From contig JAEZKH010000248.1 in NCBI GenBank assembly GCA_023415515.1, positions 1 through 21,080 of the forward strand: a stretch of DNA of 21,080 nucleotides, written 5' to 3'. Position numbers and translations under genes: made by a program. Source of the DNA: Actinomycetes bacterium (GTDB lineage Bacteria; Actinomycetota; Actinomycetes; Mycobacteriales; Mycobacteriaceae). The notes beneath the pieces are model-generated. The model ran no database searches and was not told where the DNA came from. It saw nothing but the letters and a program-made list of their open reading frames with translations. Positions 1 through 6,900 of this stretch are shown in pieces. Each line of letters begins with the position of its first letter. Position 1 is the stretch's first letter.

Positions 1-35
1 TCGACCAGCACCATGCGCACCGTGGTAGGTGTCAT
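1..35 (-). CDS. Start of a gene cut by the left edge, possibly a response regulator
   Basis: Reading leftwards on the minus strand, an ATG at 35 opens MTPTTVRMVLV followed by the first two bases of a GA- codon (Asp or Glu). A start followed by a short polar stretch and then a hydrophobic strand ending in an acidic residue is how many receiver domains begin (…VLLVDDH…). Only 11 codons are visible, so this rests on one short motif. A GTG two codons upstream (41-39) could also be the start. The 275 bases between this start and the end of the next gene at 311 show no convincing gene. Other proteins starting with a hydrophobic strand would fit equally well. Confidence 0.3.
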   Translation of the reverse strand, partial: MTPTTVRMVLV

Positions 36-310
36 CGACACACCTAATACGATGTCCACTGAGTCCTCCAAAAGTTTGCTACGCTATCTAGGCCGTCGGC
101 GCGCCGCCGTCCCCCGCGAGCCGCCAACTAGATACTTCATCGCCACTGTCCGGGCGGGCGTTACAGCCGACCGCATTTGCTGGTGGCGGTGAAATCCTGG
201 CCGATCGCGACGGCACGGCTACTCGCCGACGCCGGTAGGTAAACCCTACTCGCGTCAATGCCAACGCGGACCCGTCGTGTGGACTTCCCGCGGCCGGCTG
301 TCGAGTGTCC

Positions 311-1042
311 TCAGGGGTGTTGGAGGAAGTCGCCCCAGATCCAACCATCACCGTTGGGCACCTTCGCGCCCGTCACATGACACCAGTTGATGTCGGCGAT
401 GCAGCCCTGGAAATCGACGGAGTCGTTCCCGCGCAGAATGCCGGTGACCGTGCCGTCGCCGCCGGGCTTGTCGTACACGTCGACGTCGGACGTGATCGTG
501 CCCTTCGGCGTCGGCGGTGGCGCGAACGGTTCGGGTTCGGCCGGTGCGGCGGGCGCGGCGGGCTTCGGCGGGAGCCCGATATCGGGCTGCTTGGGTTTTT
601 CCGCCGGCGCGGGCGGCTTGCCGACGATCACCGCGACGTAGCTCGTGTCGATGACGTCGTCGCGGCTCATCCCCACGCCGAACTGGTAGTAGCCGCACTT
701 CTGGACGTCCTCGGTCGCGATGGACATCAATTGGTTGATCGCCTCGCTTGTCGGGTCGCCGGTGGCGATGTTGCCGAGTGCGTCGCCGGCGTAGGCGTCC
801 GCCGGAAAGGTCGGCGTGTTGGTGGTGCCGAGGGCCCTGGCCGTTCTCACCCACTCCTGCGCATAGCCCTCGAGCTCACCGGAGTACTGCAAATCGTTGC
901 AGAGTGAATTGTTGCGGGCCCCGGTGACAGCGCCGCGGATGTTGTCGAGCGGGTCGGCACTGGCGACCGGCGCCGTCGTCAGAGACATGGAGGCGATCAG
1001 CGCGACACTGACGGCAACACTTGAGCAAACAGCGTCTTTCAT
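311..1042 (-). CDS. Exported CAP-like protein with Pro-rich linker and SH3-like C terminus
   Basis: This 243-aa protein has a clear Sec signal peptide: a short charged start, a hydrophobic core at residues 9-21 and a likely cut after ASA at 27-29. Residues about 40-150 contain features of a CAP/SCP-like fold: an early helix ending AQEWVRTAR, then CGYYQFGVGM and a late strand TSYVAVIVGKP. A Pro/Ala-rich linker follows (about 150-190). The C terminus (about 190-243) looks like a bacterial SH3 domain, with DVDVYDKPGG, a strand with two Cys (GCIADINWCHV) and WIWGDFL. It lies downstream of dcd on the same strand, the position held in M. tuberculosis by the exported protein Rv0320, so it is probably that orthologue. 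No ribosome binding site precedes the ATG, and a -10-like TACAGT ends 8 bases before it, suggesting a leaderless mRNA. The function is likely at the cell envelope; the substrate is unknown. Confidence 0.85.
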   Translation of the reverse strand: MKDAVCSSVAVSVALIASMSLTTAPVASADPLDNIRGAVTGARNNSLCNDLQYSGELEGYAQEWVRTARALGTTNTPTFPADAYAGDALGNIATGDPTSEAINQLMSIATEDVQKCGYYQFGVGMSRDDVIDTSYVAVIVGKPPAPAEKPKQPDIGLPPKPAAPAAPAEPEPFAPPPTPKGTITSDVDVYDKPGGDGTVTGILRGNDSVDFQGCIADINWCHVTGAKVPNGDGWIWGDFLQHP

Positions 1043-1050
1043 GGTTGGCG

Positions 1051-1056
1051 ACTGTA
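1051..1056 (-). promoter_or_regulatory. Candidate -10 box for the exported CAP-like gene (leaderless)
   Basis: On the minus strand TACAGT fits the mycobacterial TANNNT -10 pattern. It ends 8 bases before the ATG at 1042, so transcription would begin at or next to the start codon. The intervening CGCCAACC has no Shine-Dalgarno sequence, which agrees with leaderless translation. The upstream -35 region is not recognisable. Confidence 0.4.
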
Positions 1057-1074
1057 ACGCCGGTTATCCGGCGT
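1057..1074 (-). terminator. Hairpin between dcd and the exported gene
   Basis: ACGCCGG (1057-1063), loop TTAT, and CCGGCGT (1068-1074) form a perfect 7-bp stem. On the minus strand it lies 65 bases after the dcd stop and immediately upstream of the TACAGT box. It could terminate dcd transcription (there is no U-tract, as is often the case in mycobacteria) or act as an operator for the following gene. Confidence 0.4.
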
Positions 1075-1138
1075 GGATATGGGGCGTTTCCCTACTTTTC
1101 TGGGAGCTGGCTGCGCGATCTCAGCGTCGGCCGGACCC

Positions 1139-1711
1139 CTAGGACGATTTGATGAAGTTCTGATACGAGCGCGACGGCGTCGGCCCCCGCTGCCCTTGAT
1201 ACTTCGAGCCGGCTTTAGTGCTGCCGTACGGATTCTCCGCAGGGCTCGTCAGCCGCAGCAGGCAGAGTTGACCGATTTTCATCCCCGGCCACAGCGAGAT
1301 CGGCAGGTTCGCGACAATGGACAGCTCGAGGGTGATGTGGCCGCTGAAACCGGGATCGATGAAGCCGGCCGTCGAGTGGGTCAACAGGCCGAGCCTGCCC
1401 AGCGACGACTTGCCCTCCAGCCGGCCCGCCAGATCGACGGGCAGAGAGCACCGCTCGAGCGTCGACCCCAGCACGAACTCGCCGGGATGCAGCACGAACG
1501 GCTCCCCCTCCTTCGGCTCGACCAAGGTGGTCAGATCGTCCTGCCGCATGGCGGGGTCGATGTGGGTGTAGCGGGTGTTGTTGAACACCCGAAACAGATT
1601 GTCCAGCCGGACATCGACGCTGGAGGGCTGCACGAGGCTCTCGTCATAGGGGTCGATGCCGAGGCGTCCTGCAGCGATTTCACCGCGGATGTCGCGATCT
1701 GAGAGCAGCAC
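1139..1711 (-). CDS. dcd: dCTP deaminase, bifunctional dUMP-forming type
   Basis: This 190-aa protein is the length of the mycobacterial enzyme, which deaminates dCTP and hydrolyses the triphosphate to give dUMP for thymidylate synthesis in the cytoplasm. Visible family motifs are QPSSVDVRL (28-36), the nucleotide-binding GRLEGKSSLGRLG (96-108), and HSTAGFIDPGFSGHITLEL (112-130). These contain the residues known to matter in this family: Ser102, Arg106, Ala115 and the general base Glu129. The C-terminal lid (about 165-190, ending SYQNFIKSS) is Gly/Ser/Tyr rich as expected. The start is a GTG at 1711 with no ribosome binding site; a TACGCT box ends 6 bases upstream. It is divergent from tRNA-Gly, the arrangement also seen in M. 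tuberculosis. Confidence 0.97.
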   Translation of the reverse strand: MLLSDRDIRGEIAAGRLGIDPYDESLVQPSSVDVRLDNLFRVFNNTRYTHIDPAMRQDDLTTLVEPKEGEPFVLHPGEFVLGSTLERCSLPVDLAGRLEGKSSLGRLGLLTHSTAGFIDPGFSGHITLELSIVANLPISLWPGMKIGQLCLLRLTSPAENPYGSTKAGSKYQGQRGPTPSRSYQNFIKSS

Positions 1712-1742
1712 CTGACGAGCGTAGCCGCTGAGGTGTTAGCCT
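1712..1742 (+). promoter_or_regulatory. Candidate promoter of tRNA-Gly
   Basis: CTGACG (1712-1717) and TAGCCT (1737-1742) resemble a -35 and a TANNNT -10 separated by 19 bases, ending 27 bases before the mature tRNA 5' end. It overlaps the divergent dcd promoter region. The spacing is slightly long, so this is tentative. Confidence 0.3.
1718..1723 (-). promoter_or_regulatory. Candidate -10 box for dcd (leaderless GTG)
   Basis: TACGCT on the minus strand matches TANNNT and ends 6 bases before the dcd GTG, so the predicted transcript starts at or beside the GTG. There is no Shine-Dalgarno sequence between them. Confidence 0.4.
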
Positions 1743-1769
1743 TCCTGATCACCGGCGCGAGCCGGGCAG

Positions 1770-1843
1770 GCCGATGTAGTTCAATGGCAGAACATCAGCT
1801 TCCCAAGCTGAATACGCGGGTTCGATTCCCGTCATCGGCTCCA
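1770..1843 (+). tRNA. glyU: tRNA-Gly (anticodon CCC)
   Basis: A full cloverleaf can be drawn. The acceptor is GCCGATG (1770-1776) pairing with CATCGGC (1833-1839), with discriminator T1840 and an encoded CCA at 1841-1843. The anticodon stem TCAGC/GCTGA (1795-1799, 1807-1811) encloses loop TTCCCAA with anticodon CCC at 1802-1804, reading GGG. The T arm is GCGGG-TTCGATT-CCCGT (1816-1832). It is next to dcd, as glyU is in M. tuberculosis; the symbol is by that analogy. tRNA 3' ends are common phage and island integration sites, and an integrase-like remnant lies about 100 bases downstream. Confidence 0.97.
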
Positions 1844-1862
1844 CATCTCACCTGGGGCAACG

Positions 1863-1881
1863 CTGTTCGAACTGTTCGAAC
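1863..1881. repeat. Tandem palindromes (GTTCGAAC twice)
   Basis: CTGTTCGAA occurs twice head to tail (1863-1871, 1872-1880). Each copy contains the 8-base palindrome GTTCGAAC (1865-1872 and 1874-1881), separated by one T. This symmetry is typical of a dimeric regulator site. It resembles half of a mycobacterial LexA box (TCGAAC-N4-GTTCGA), but the spacing is one base rather than four, so it is not a canonical SOS box. Confidence 0.5.
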
Positions 1882-1908
1882 ACGGGCCTCGCTGTCACGA
1901 CGTTGTCC

Positions 1909-1930
1909 GCCCGGCAGCCTGCCGGGCTTT
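1909..1930 (+). terminator. Hairpin terminator downstream of tRNA-Gly
   Basis: GCCCGGC (1909-1915), loop AGCCT and GCCGGGC (1921-1927) form a perfect 7-bp GC stem followed by TTT. The position 66 bases after the tRNA 3' end fits a terminator of the tRNA transcript. The extended AG/CT pairs can tighten the stem further. Confidence 0.65.
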
Positions 1931-1938
1931 CGCGGCTT

Positions 1939-2090
1939 TCAACACTGACACGAGTCGATCAGGCAGCGGGAGTCGCGGTTGTTCGTCACCGACAGCGTCT
2001 TGCCGTCGAGGTCGACGCGCTCGGCGATGTTTCGGACGAGGAGCCCCGCCGTTGCGCCTCAGCGAGCAGCATCGCGACAGTTTGGGTGAA
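1939..2090 (-). pseudogene. Decayed fragment resembling the core-binding region of a tyrosine integrase
   Basis: On the minus strand one frame reads FTQTVAMLLAEAQRRG. About one base out of register the next frame reads LLVRNIAERVDL, then DGKTLSVTNNRDSR and a stop at 1941-1939. Restoring one missing base near 2050 joins them into the helix-turn pattern '…A…A.RRGL(V/L).RN(V/I)A..VD' that precedes the catalytic domain of many actinobacterial phage-type integrases. The fragment stops before any catalytic Arg or Tyr. It lies just beyond tRNA-Gly, where an island integrase would sit. The call rests on motif memory over about 35 residues and could be wrong; another decayed DNA-binding protein is the alternative. 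Confidence 0.35.
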
Positions 2091-2462
2091 CTTGCACTCG
2101 TGGCAACGAGGTGGGGTACCACGGTGCAGTGATTCGGCGCTCGCCAAATTCGATCGGAGATTGCGGAATGAGCGCCACGAAATTTCGCCCTTGTGGTATG
2201 CGAATCACCGTTTTTGAATTGTCGATTACGCGCACAGCGACTGTCCTCAAAGCGCACAATTGAAGCGCGTACGAACAGTCGTCACTCCCATTCGGTAGTT
2301 GCCGATTAGTGCGCACGCGCGGGGAGAGGGGGCCAGGTGAAGCCTGTAATCGAAACGGGTTCGTTGCACTTGCCGCCACATCGATTGGCATCGCGAAGAC
2401 GCGCAACTGGACACCGCGAAGAAGCGTGCCCTCTCTCATCCACCTTGCTTTGGTGAGAAACC
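2091..2462. other. Non-coding stretch before the tyrosinase cassette
   Basis: No frame here reads like a protein: the open frames have mixed, low-complexity basic composition and no ribosome binding sites. The part around 2200-2310 is clearly more AT-rich than the flanking genes and contains the palindrome GTGCGCAC near 2310. The promoter of the cassette must lie in this region, but I could not pick a convincing -10/-35 pair. Confidence 0.4.
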
Positions 2463-2465
2463 GTG

Positions 2466-2846
2466 ATGAATCGACGTGCACTGAAAAAGAACACTTCCCC
2501 GGACGCTCTTGGAAGCTGTCTCGCCGGGCTTTCCCAGCCCGATCACATGCATACCGGCCCGATAAGCACTGTGCGGCAGGACGACTTCGAGGGCCATCAC
2601 ATCTCGATCAAGACCACATACGACATCACCGTTGACGGTAAGCCGCTCCATGTTCACATCGGATTGTCCAACGATGGCAGTGCGCATTGCCACGGCCTGC
2701 CCGCCTATCAGTTCACATCGGTAGTGGATCTGGTGAAGGCCCTGATTGCGTACTTCCCTGACGAGTTCGGCCCGAGTGAACCCGACCAGACCCAGCATGG
2801 GGGCGGCCATGCTGAGCACCGTCACGGCCATCCGAAGGACATGTGA
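2466..2846 (+). CDS. MelC1-like tyrosinase caddy/copper-delivery protein
   Basis: This 126-aa protein lies directly before the tyrosinase (one base between stop and next ATG). The central part matches the pattern of the Streptomyces MelC1 cofactor: FEGHHI (41-46), then YDITVDGKPLHVHI (52-65), NDGS (69-72), LPAYQF (78-83) and a helix DLVKALI (88-94). In MelC1 a Tyr of the corresponding HY segment enters the tyrosinase active site; Tyr81 is the likely counterpart here. H74-C75-H76 and the His-rich tail (111-122) could bind copper. Unlike MelC1 there is no Tat or Sec signal peptide; the N terminus is polar. The start is ATG 2466, 8 bases after GGTGAG (a GTG directly upstream is also possible). 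It probably delivers copper to, and shields, the neighbouring enzyme. Confidence 0.65.
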   Translation: MNRRALKKNTSPDALGSCLAGLSQPDHMHTGPISTVRQDDFEGHHISIKTTYDITVDGKPLHVHIGLSNDGSAHCHGLPAYQFTSVVDLVKALIAYFPDEFGPSEPDQTQHGGGHAEHRHGHPKDM

Positions 2847-2847
2847 C

Positions 2848-3867
2848 ATGGCAGTCGTTCGAAATAACGTCCTCACCGACGCCGCATCCAGGCAGAGCTT
2901 CATCAGCGGCGTCAACTTGCTCAAGAACGAAGATACGACTCTGGTCACTTCCCAGTTTGGGATTCCGGGCCAACCGAATCCGGTCATGACCTACGACCTG
3001 TTCGTGATATGGCAAATCACCGCGATGAACACCCCGGTACCGCCGGGCGGGAACGCAAATAATCGCAACTCTGCTCACCGCGGTCCGGTCTTTCTTCCGT
3101 GGCATCGCATCATGCTCATCTGGTTCGAAATGCAACTGCAACGAGTACTGGGCGACCCATTTTTCGGGTTGCCGTATTGGGATTGGGCGCTAGACGGCAC
3201 CCCGCCGTTTCCGGGTGCCCCGCCGAACCCGACCGCATCCGCGCTGTGGAACAACTCCGCTGACAAGATGGGTGGCGAGGGGACACCGATACCTGGTGGC
3301 GGCTTCTTCTTTGACTCCAACGACCCGACAAGCTTTCGCGTGCGGATCAGCACAACTCTCAATGGTGCTCTGCAACAGCAGATTCCGCCGCGAGGGCTTC
3401 GCCGGCAGTTTGGCGGCCCATCGCCGTTTGGTTCGCCGACACTGCCGACCGTAGTTGACGTCCTCGGAGCGTTCAACACGCTGTTTGAGCCCAGTCTGGG
3501 GACCTATGACTTTTCCCCGTTCGACTTCAGTTCGGCTGGTTTCCGTAATCGTCTCGAGGGATTTGTCGGCCCGGGATTGCACAACCAGGTTCATCGCTGG
3601 ATGGGAGGTGACATGGGTCCAGCGTCGTCGCCGAACGATCCAGTCTTCTTCCTTCATCACTGCAACGTCGACCGGATTTGGGAGGCCTGGATGCGTATCA
3701 ATGGGCGCAATTACTTGCCTGATGGGTCCGCCGACCCCTCGGCTTATCTAGGCCATCGGATCGATGACCCATTGGCGGCGCCCTTCAGCGATGGAGTCAC
3801 TCCCGATACGCCGCGCAAAGTGCTCGATGTTTCGAACATCTATTCCTACGATTCGTTGCCCGCGTGA
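2848..3867 (+). CDS. Tyrosinase (type-3 copper oxidase) with an altered CuA site
   Basis: This 339-aa protein has the tyrosinase central domain, which oxidises phenols and diphenols to quinones with a dicopper centre. CuA ligands H77 and H86 are in AHRGPVFLPWHR. The CuB site is LHNQVHRW (H245, H249) and NDPVFFLHHCNVDRIW (H270/H271). LPYWDW and the activity-linked Glu237 (RLEGF) and Asn246 (after H245), known from Bacillus megaterium tyrosinase, are also kept. The first CuA histidine, expected in YD.(F/Y).…WH, reads Gln56 (YDLFVIWQ; codon CAA at 3013-3015). This should weaken or remove one copper ligand unless another residue compensates. ATG 2848 is chosen because GAAGGAC lies 7 bases upstream; a longer frame from 2746 overlaps the caddy gene. 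No signal peptide is seen. Third codon positions are less GC-biased than in flanking genes, hinting at transfer. Confidence 0.93.
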   Translation: MAVVRNNVLTDAASRQSFISGVNLLKNEDTTLVTSQFGIPGQPNPVMTYDLFVIWQITAMNTPVPPGGNANNRNSAHRGPVFLPWHRIMLIWFEMQLQRVLGDPFFGLPYWDWALDGTPPFPGAPPNPTASALWNNSADKMGGEGTPIPGGGFFFDSNDPTSFRVRISTTLNGALQQQIPPRGLRRQFGGPSPFGSPTLPTVVDVLGAFNTLFEPSLGTYDFSPFDFSSAGFRNRLEGFVGPGLHNQVHRWMGGDMGPASSPNDPVFFLHHCNVDRIWEAWMRINGRNYLPDGSADPSAYLGHRIDDPLAAPFSDGVTPDTPRKVLDVSNIYSYDSLPA

Positions 3868-3955
3868 GAGCCGTTTCGCCATGTTCTGCGGGGTGCTGAA
3901 AATGCCGGGGCCAGGGCGGACGTGCTCGTGGCTCTGACGGCGGGAGAGGTTGGCT

Positions 3956-6900
3956 ATGAACCGTCCGGTTGAGCGCGAAGCCCGCGCTGCTGCACGTCTG
4001 CTTGGAGTGCCCGCCGGCGACGCCGCTCGCTGGGCGTCGCCGGGCTTGCTGGGCCGCCGTCTGCGGCTGCAGGTTATGCGGCCGCGTGACCACCTCGTGC
4101 TCACAGTGACCGCGGTGGAATGTGAAGTGAGCGTCGACCCACACCATGTGCCGTGGCTGAAGCCAGTCGAGGGTGCCTCGCAGCCGAGGCTGATTGTGAC
4201 CTTGCCGCCCCAGCATGTCCTCGAGCAGGTCTACCAGGAGATGCTCGGCTCGGATGACCCCCGTGCAGGCCAGCCCGAGGAACCGAGTCTGCCTGCCGGC
4301 GCGCGCTTCTCGGGGCCGTCGCGGCTGGCGTTCACTCTTTCGGGTGGCGACCTCGTCGAGCTCACTGTGAACGGAATTCTCACGGCGATGAGCCGGCTGA
4401 CGTTGGCGGTCGTGCCGCTGGCCGAGCCACGGTTCATCTGGCATCTCTGGGATGCCCTGACCACACCTGCGTTGCCAGGCGGGCAGGAGTCGGTGAGTGG
4501 GGTGTTCGGTCGATCGGGTGTTGCGGCTGCGCAGAGTGCCCTTGATCGTGTGCGTGCGACACGAACGTTGACGGCGGCGGGGCTGGGTGAAAAGGTGGTC
4601 GCGCTGGAACCAGTTGCGCGGCAGGCAATTCTGGCGATCCCGGCCGCCGAGCGGGCCCGAGTCGTCGATGGCATCGCAGCTGGCGTGGTCGCCGGGGTCG
4701 GCGACATCGCGCGGATTCCCATCTATATCGGACGGCCCTCCCCGCGCGCTCCGACCGCGGATGAGACGGCTTTGGAGGTGCCGAGCCGTTTGCAGCTCTC
4801 GCCGAGTGAGCGCGGCGCTTGGACGCATGCGATCGGAATCGACGATGCCCCGGGCGTGACGGTGGAGCTGTGGAACACCCGCCTCGGTGTCAGGGCCGGC
4901 ACCGCCGATGCGCCGACTGTGGATGAGGCCTCGGCTGATCAGAGAATCGTGCGCGCTGTGTGGACGCGTGACCTTGAGATCGCGTGGCCGTCGTGGATAC
5001 CAAGACCGTCGTTGCCGTTTCGTGCGAGCCTCACGCCGACGAACAGGATCGACATCGTCGACCTGTCCACCGGCGAAGCCGGGAGCTCATGGTTGCTGCC
5101 GGCGCCCGACCCCGTTGAGGTCAATGCGCTTGCGTTGACGTCGCTCGGTGCGTTTATGGATGTGCGCGGCCATTGGGATGTCAAGGGTGTACCGCTGACC
5201 GAGTGGCAGCATCGCACGACGCTGGGGCGTGATCAGTTTGTGCGGGTGGTGGAGAAGGGCTACTTGTGTCCGTTCGGGCATCGCGCGGTGTACATCACCG
5301 AGACGCGGCGTCGCGCTGATCCGACGTTGCCCGATGGGGGTTTCGCCATTCTGTGGCAGCGGCACTACATAATTCTTCGGGAGCGTGTGCGGTCCTATTC
5401 CGACCGCGGGATGCCTGGGGTTCAGGTCACGATTGATCCGAAGGTGACGCCGGACATCAATGACCCGGGGGCGGATCCCATCGTGTTCTGGCCCACTATC
5501 GGCGCCAAGGAGTTCGCGTTTTCGATCACGGCGGTCGACCAGGATGGGACCGAGCACAAGTACCACGCGCCCTTGTTGTTTGTCCTCGAGCGACGGGCAG
5601 AGGATGGGCGGCCAACCAAGGCTGAAGTGTATGAGAAGTACGCGCTGACCGACGATGGTCTGCATCACGTTGCGGGCACACCTTATGAGCAGTTGGTGCG
5701 CCACGATCTCGGTGGCAAGCGCGTCGCGATCGCGCCGACGGGCGCAAATGGTGAGGCGACCTACGAGACCCGCGTCTTGCGGTTCACCGCCGAACTGGCC
5801 GACGATACCTGTACGCCGTCAATGCTGTTCGGCGAGTTCGTGATCCCGGCGGTTGCGGCTACCACGGGCAGGAAGGATGCGCTGCAGCTGAGCTACGCCG
5901 ACGCCTACACCCAGTACGGTTTCAGCCCGGCTGACAACAAGGGTGAGGTCGTTCTGGTCAACTTCGAGGACACCGGGCCGGCGGCGCTGCAGTTCGATTC
6001 GTCGGATCGCTCCGGCGGCTTTCTCAAACCGAGCCAGCACATCGCCGGGATCGCCCGCGGCAGCGGGCCGGTGTCCGACGTCACCGCCGCCACGACCGGC
6101 GGGCCGGCTGACCCAACGGCCCTGTTCGCCGGAATCGGCAAGCTGCTGGGTCTGTTCGAGCTCGCCGACATCCTCGAGGAGCTGGGGCTGGACGACATTC
6201 CCTCCTATGCGGCGCAGCTGCTCGACATCGTCGGCTCTGTGACCGGCGGCATCTCACGCGCCGCAGATCTGCTTAGCGCCAACCCTGTTGCTGCGCAACT
6301 CAATGCGGCCGCGTCAGCCCTCGACGCGCTGATCCACCAAATCCCCGCGCCGACGGCCGGCGACTTCACGACATTCATTACAACAACGTTGAGTCCAGCG
6401 GTCGCTGCCGGGCTTGCGCCGGGTGTGCTCAGTACCTTGGGCAAGGCCGAGGCCGCTATCGTTGAGCGTGCGTTGGGCACAGTGGATACGGTGATCCACC
6501 CTGCTGCTGGATCGCCGATCGACCCGGCCGCGCTGTTAGCGTCGATCGCCGCAGGTGTCCCCACGGCGGCCGCGCTCAATCATGTTCACCTGGAATGGCG
6601 TCCACCGATCAAGCAGTGGCCCGGTACCGCACGCGCGGATGCGATCTTCCTGCCGTCAGATTCGCGGTCGCTGCTTGTCGCGGTAGATGTGCGTGGCGGG
6701 GACCTAGTGGCGCAGCCCTCGGTGGAGGTACTTGCGCAGCTGACCGACTTCACCTTGCAGCTGCTGCCCGGGTTGCCACTGCTGCACATTCCGTTCAAGC
6801 GGCTCTATTTCCGGACCACCACCGGAGCTAAGACTGAGATCGACGTCGACCTCGGCGAACTGGAATGGCTTGGCGTGCTTGGCTTCGTCGATAAGCTGCG

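Noticed and set aside
88..351. Minus-strand open frame of 87 codons overlapping the end of the exported gene
   Set aside because: No ribosome binding site, composition like random GC-rich sequence, and it overlaps a clear gene in another frame.
1865..1881. LexA/SOS box
   Set aside because: The half-site matches but the centre has one base instead of four, so LexA would not be expected to bind in the usual way.
2746..2847. N-terminal extension of the tyrosinase from 2746
   Set aside because: It would overlap the whole end of the caddy gene; ATG 2848 has a ribosome site and begins where homologues begin.
3797..4828. Long minus-strand frame (343 codons) opposite the start of giant gene 1
   Set aside because: It is a shadow of GC-rich coding DNA: Arg/His-rich with no domain, and the plus strand has a ribosome site and continuous coding character.
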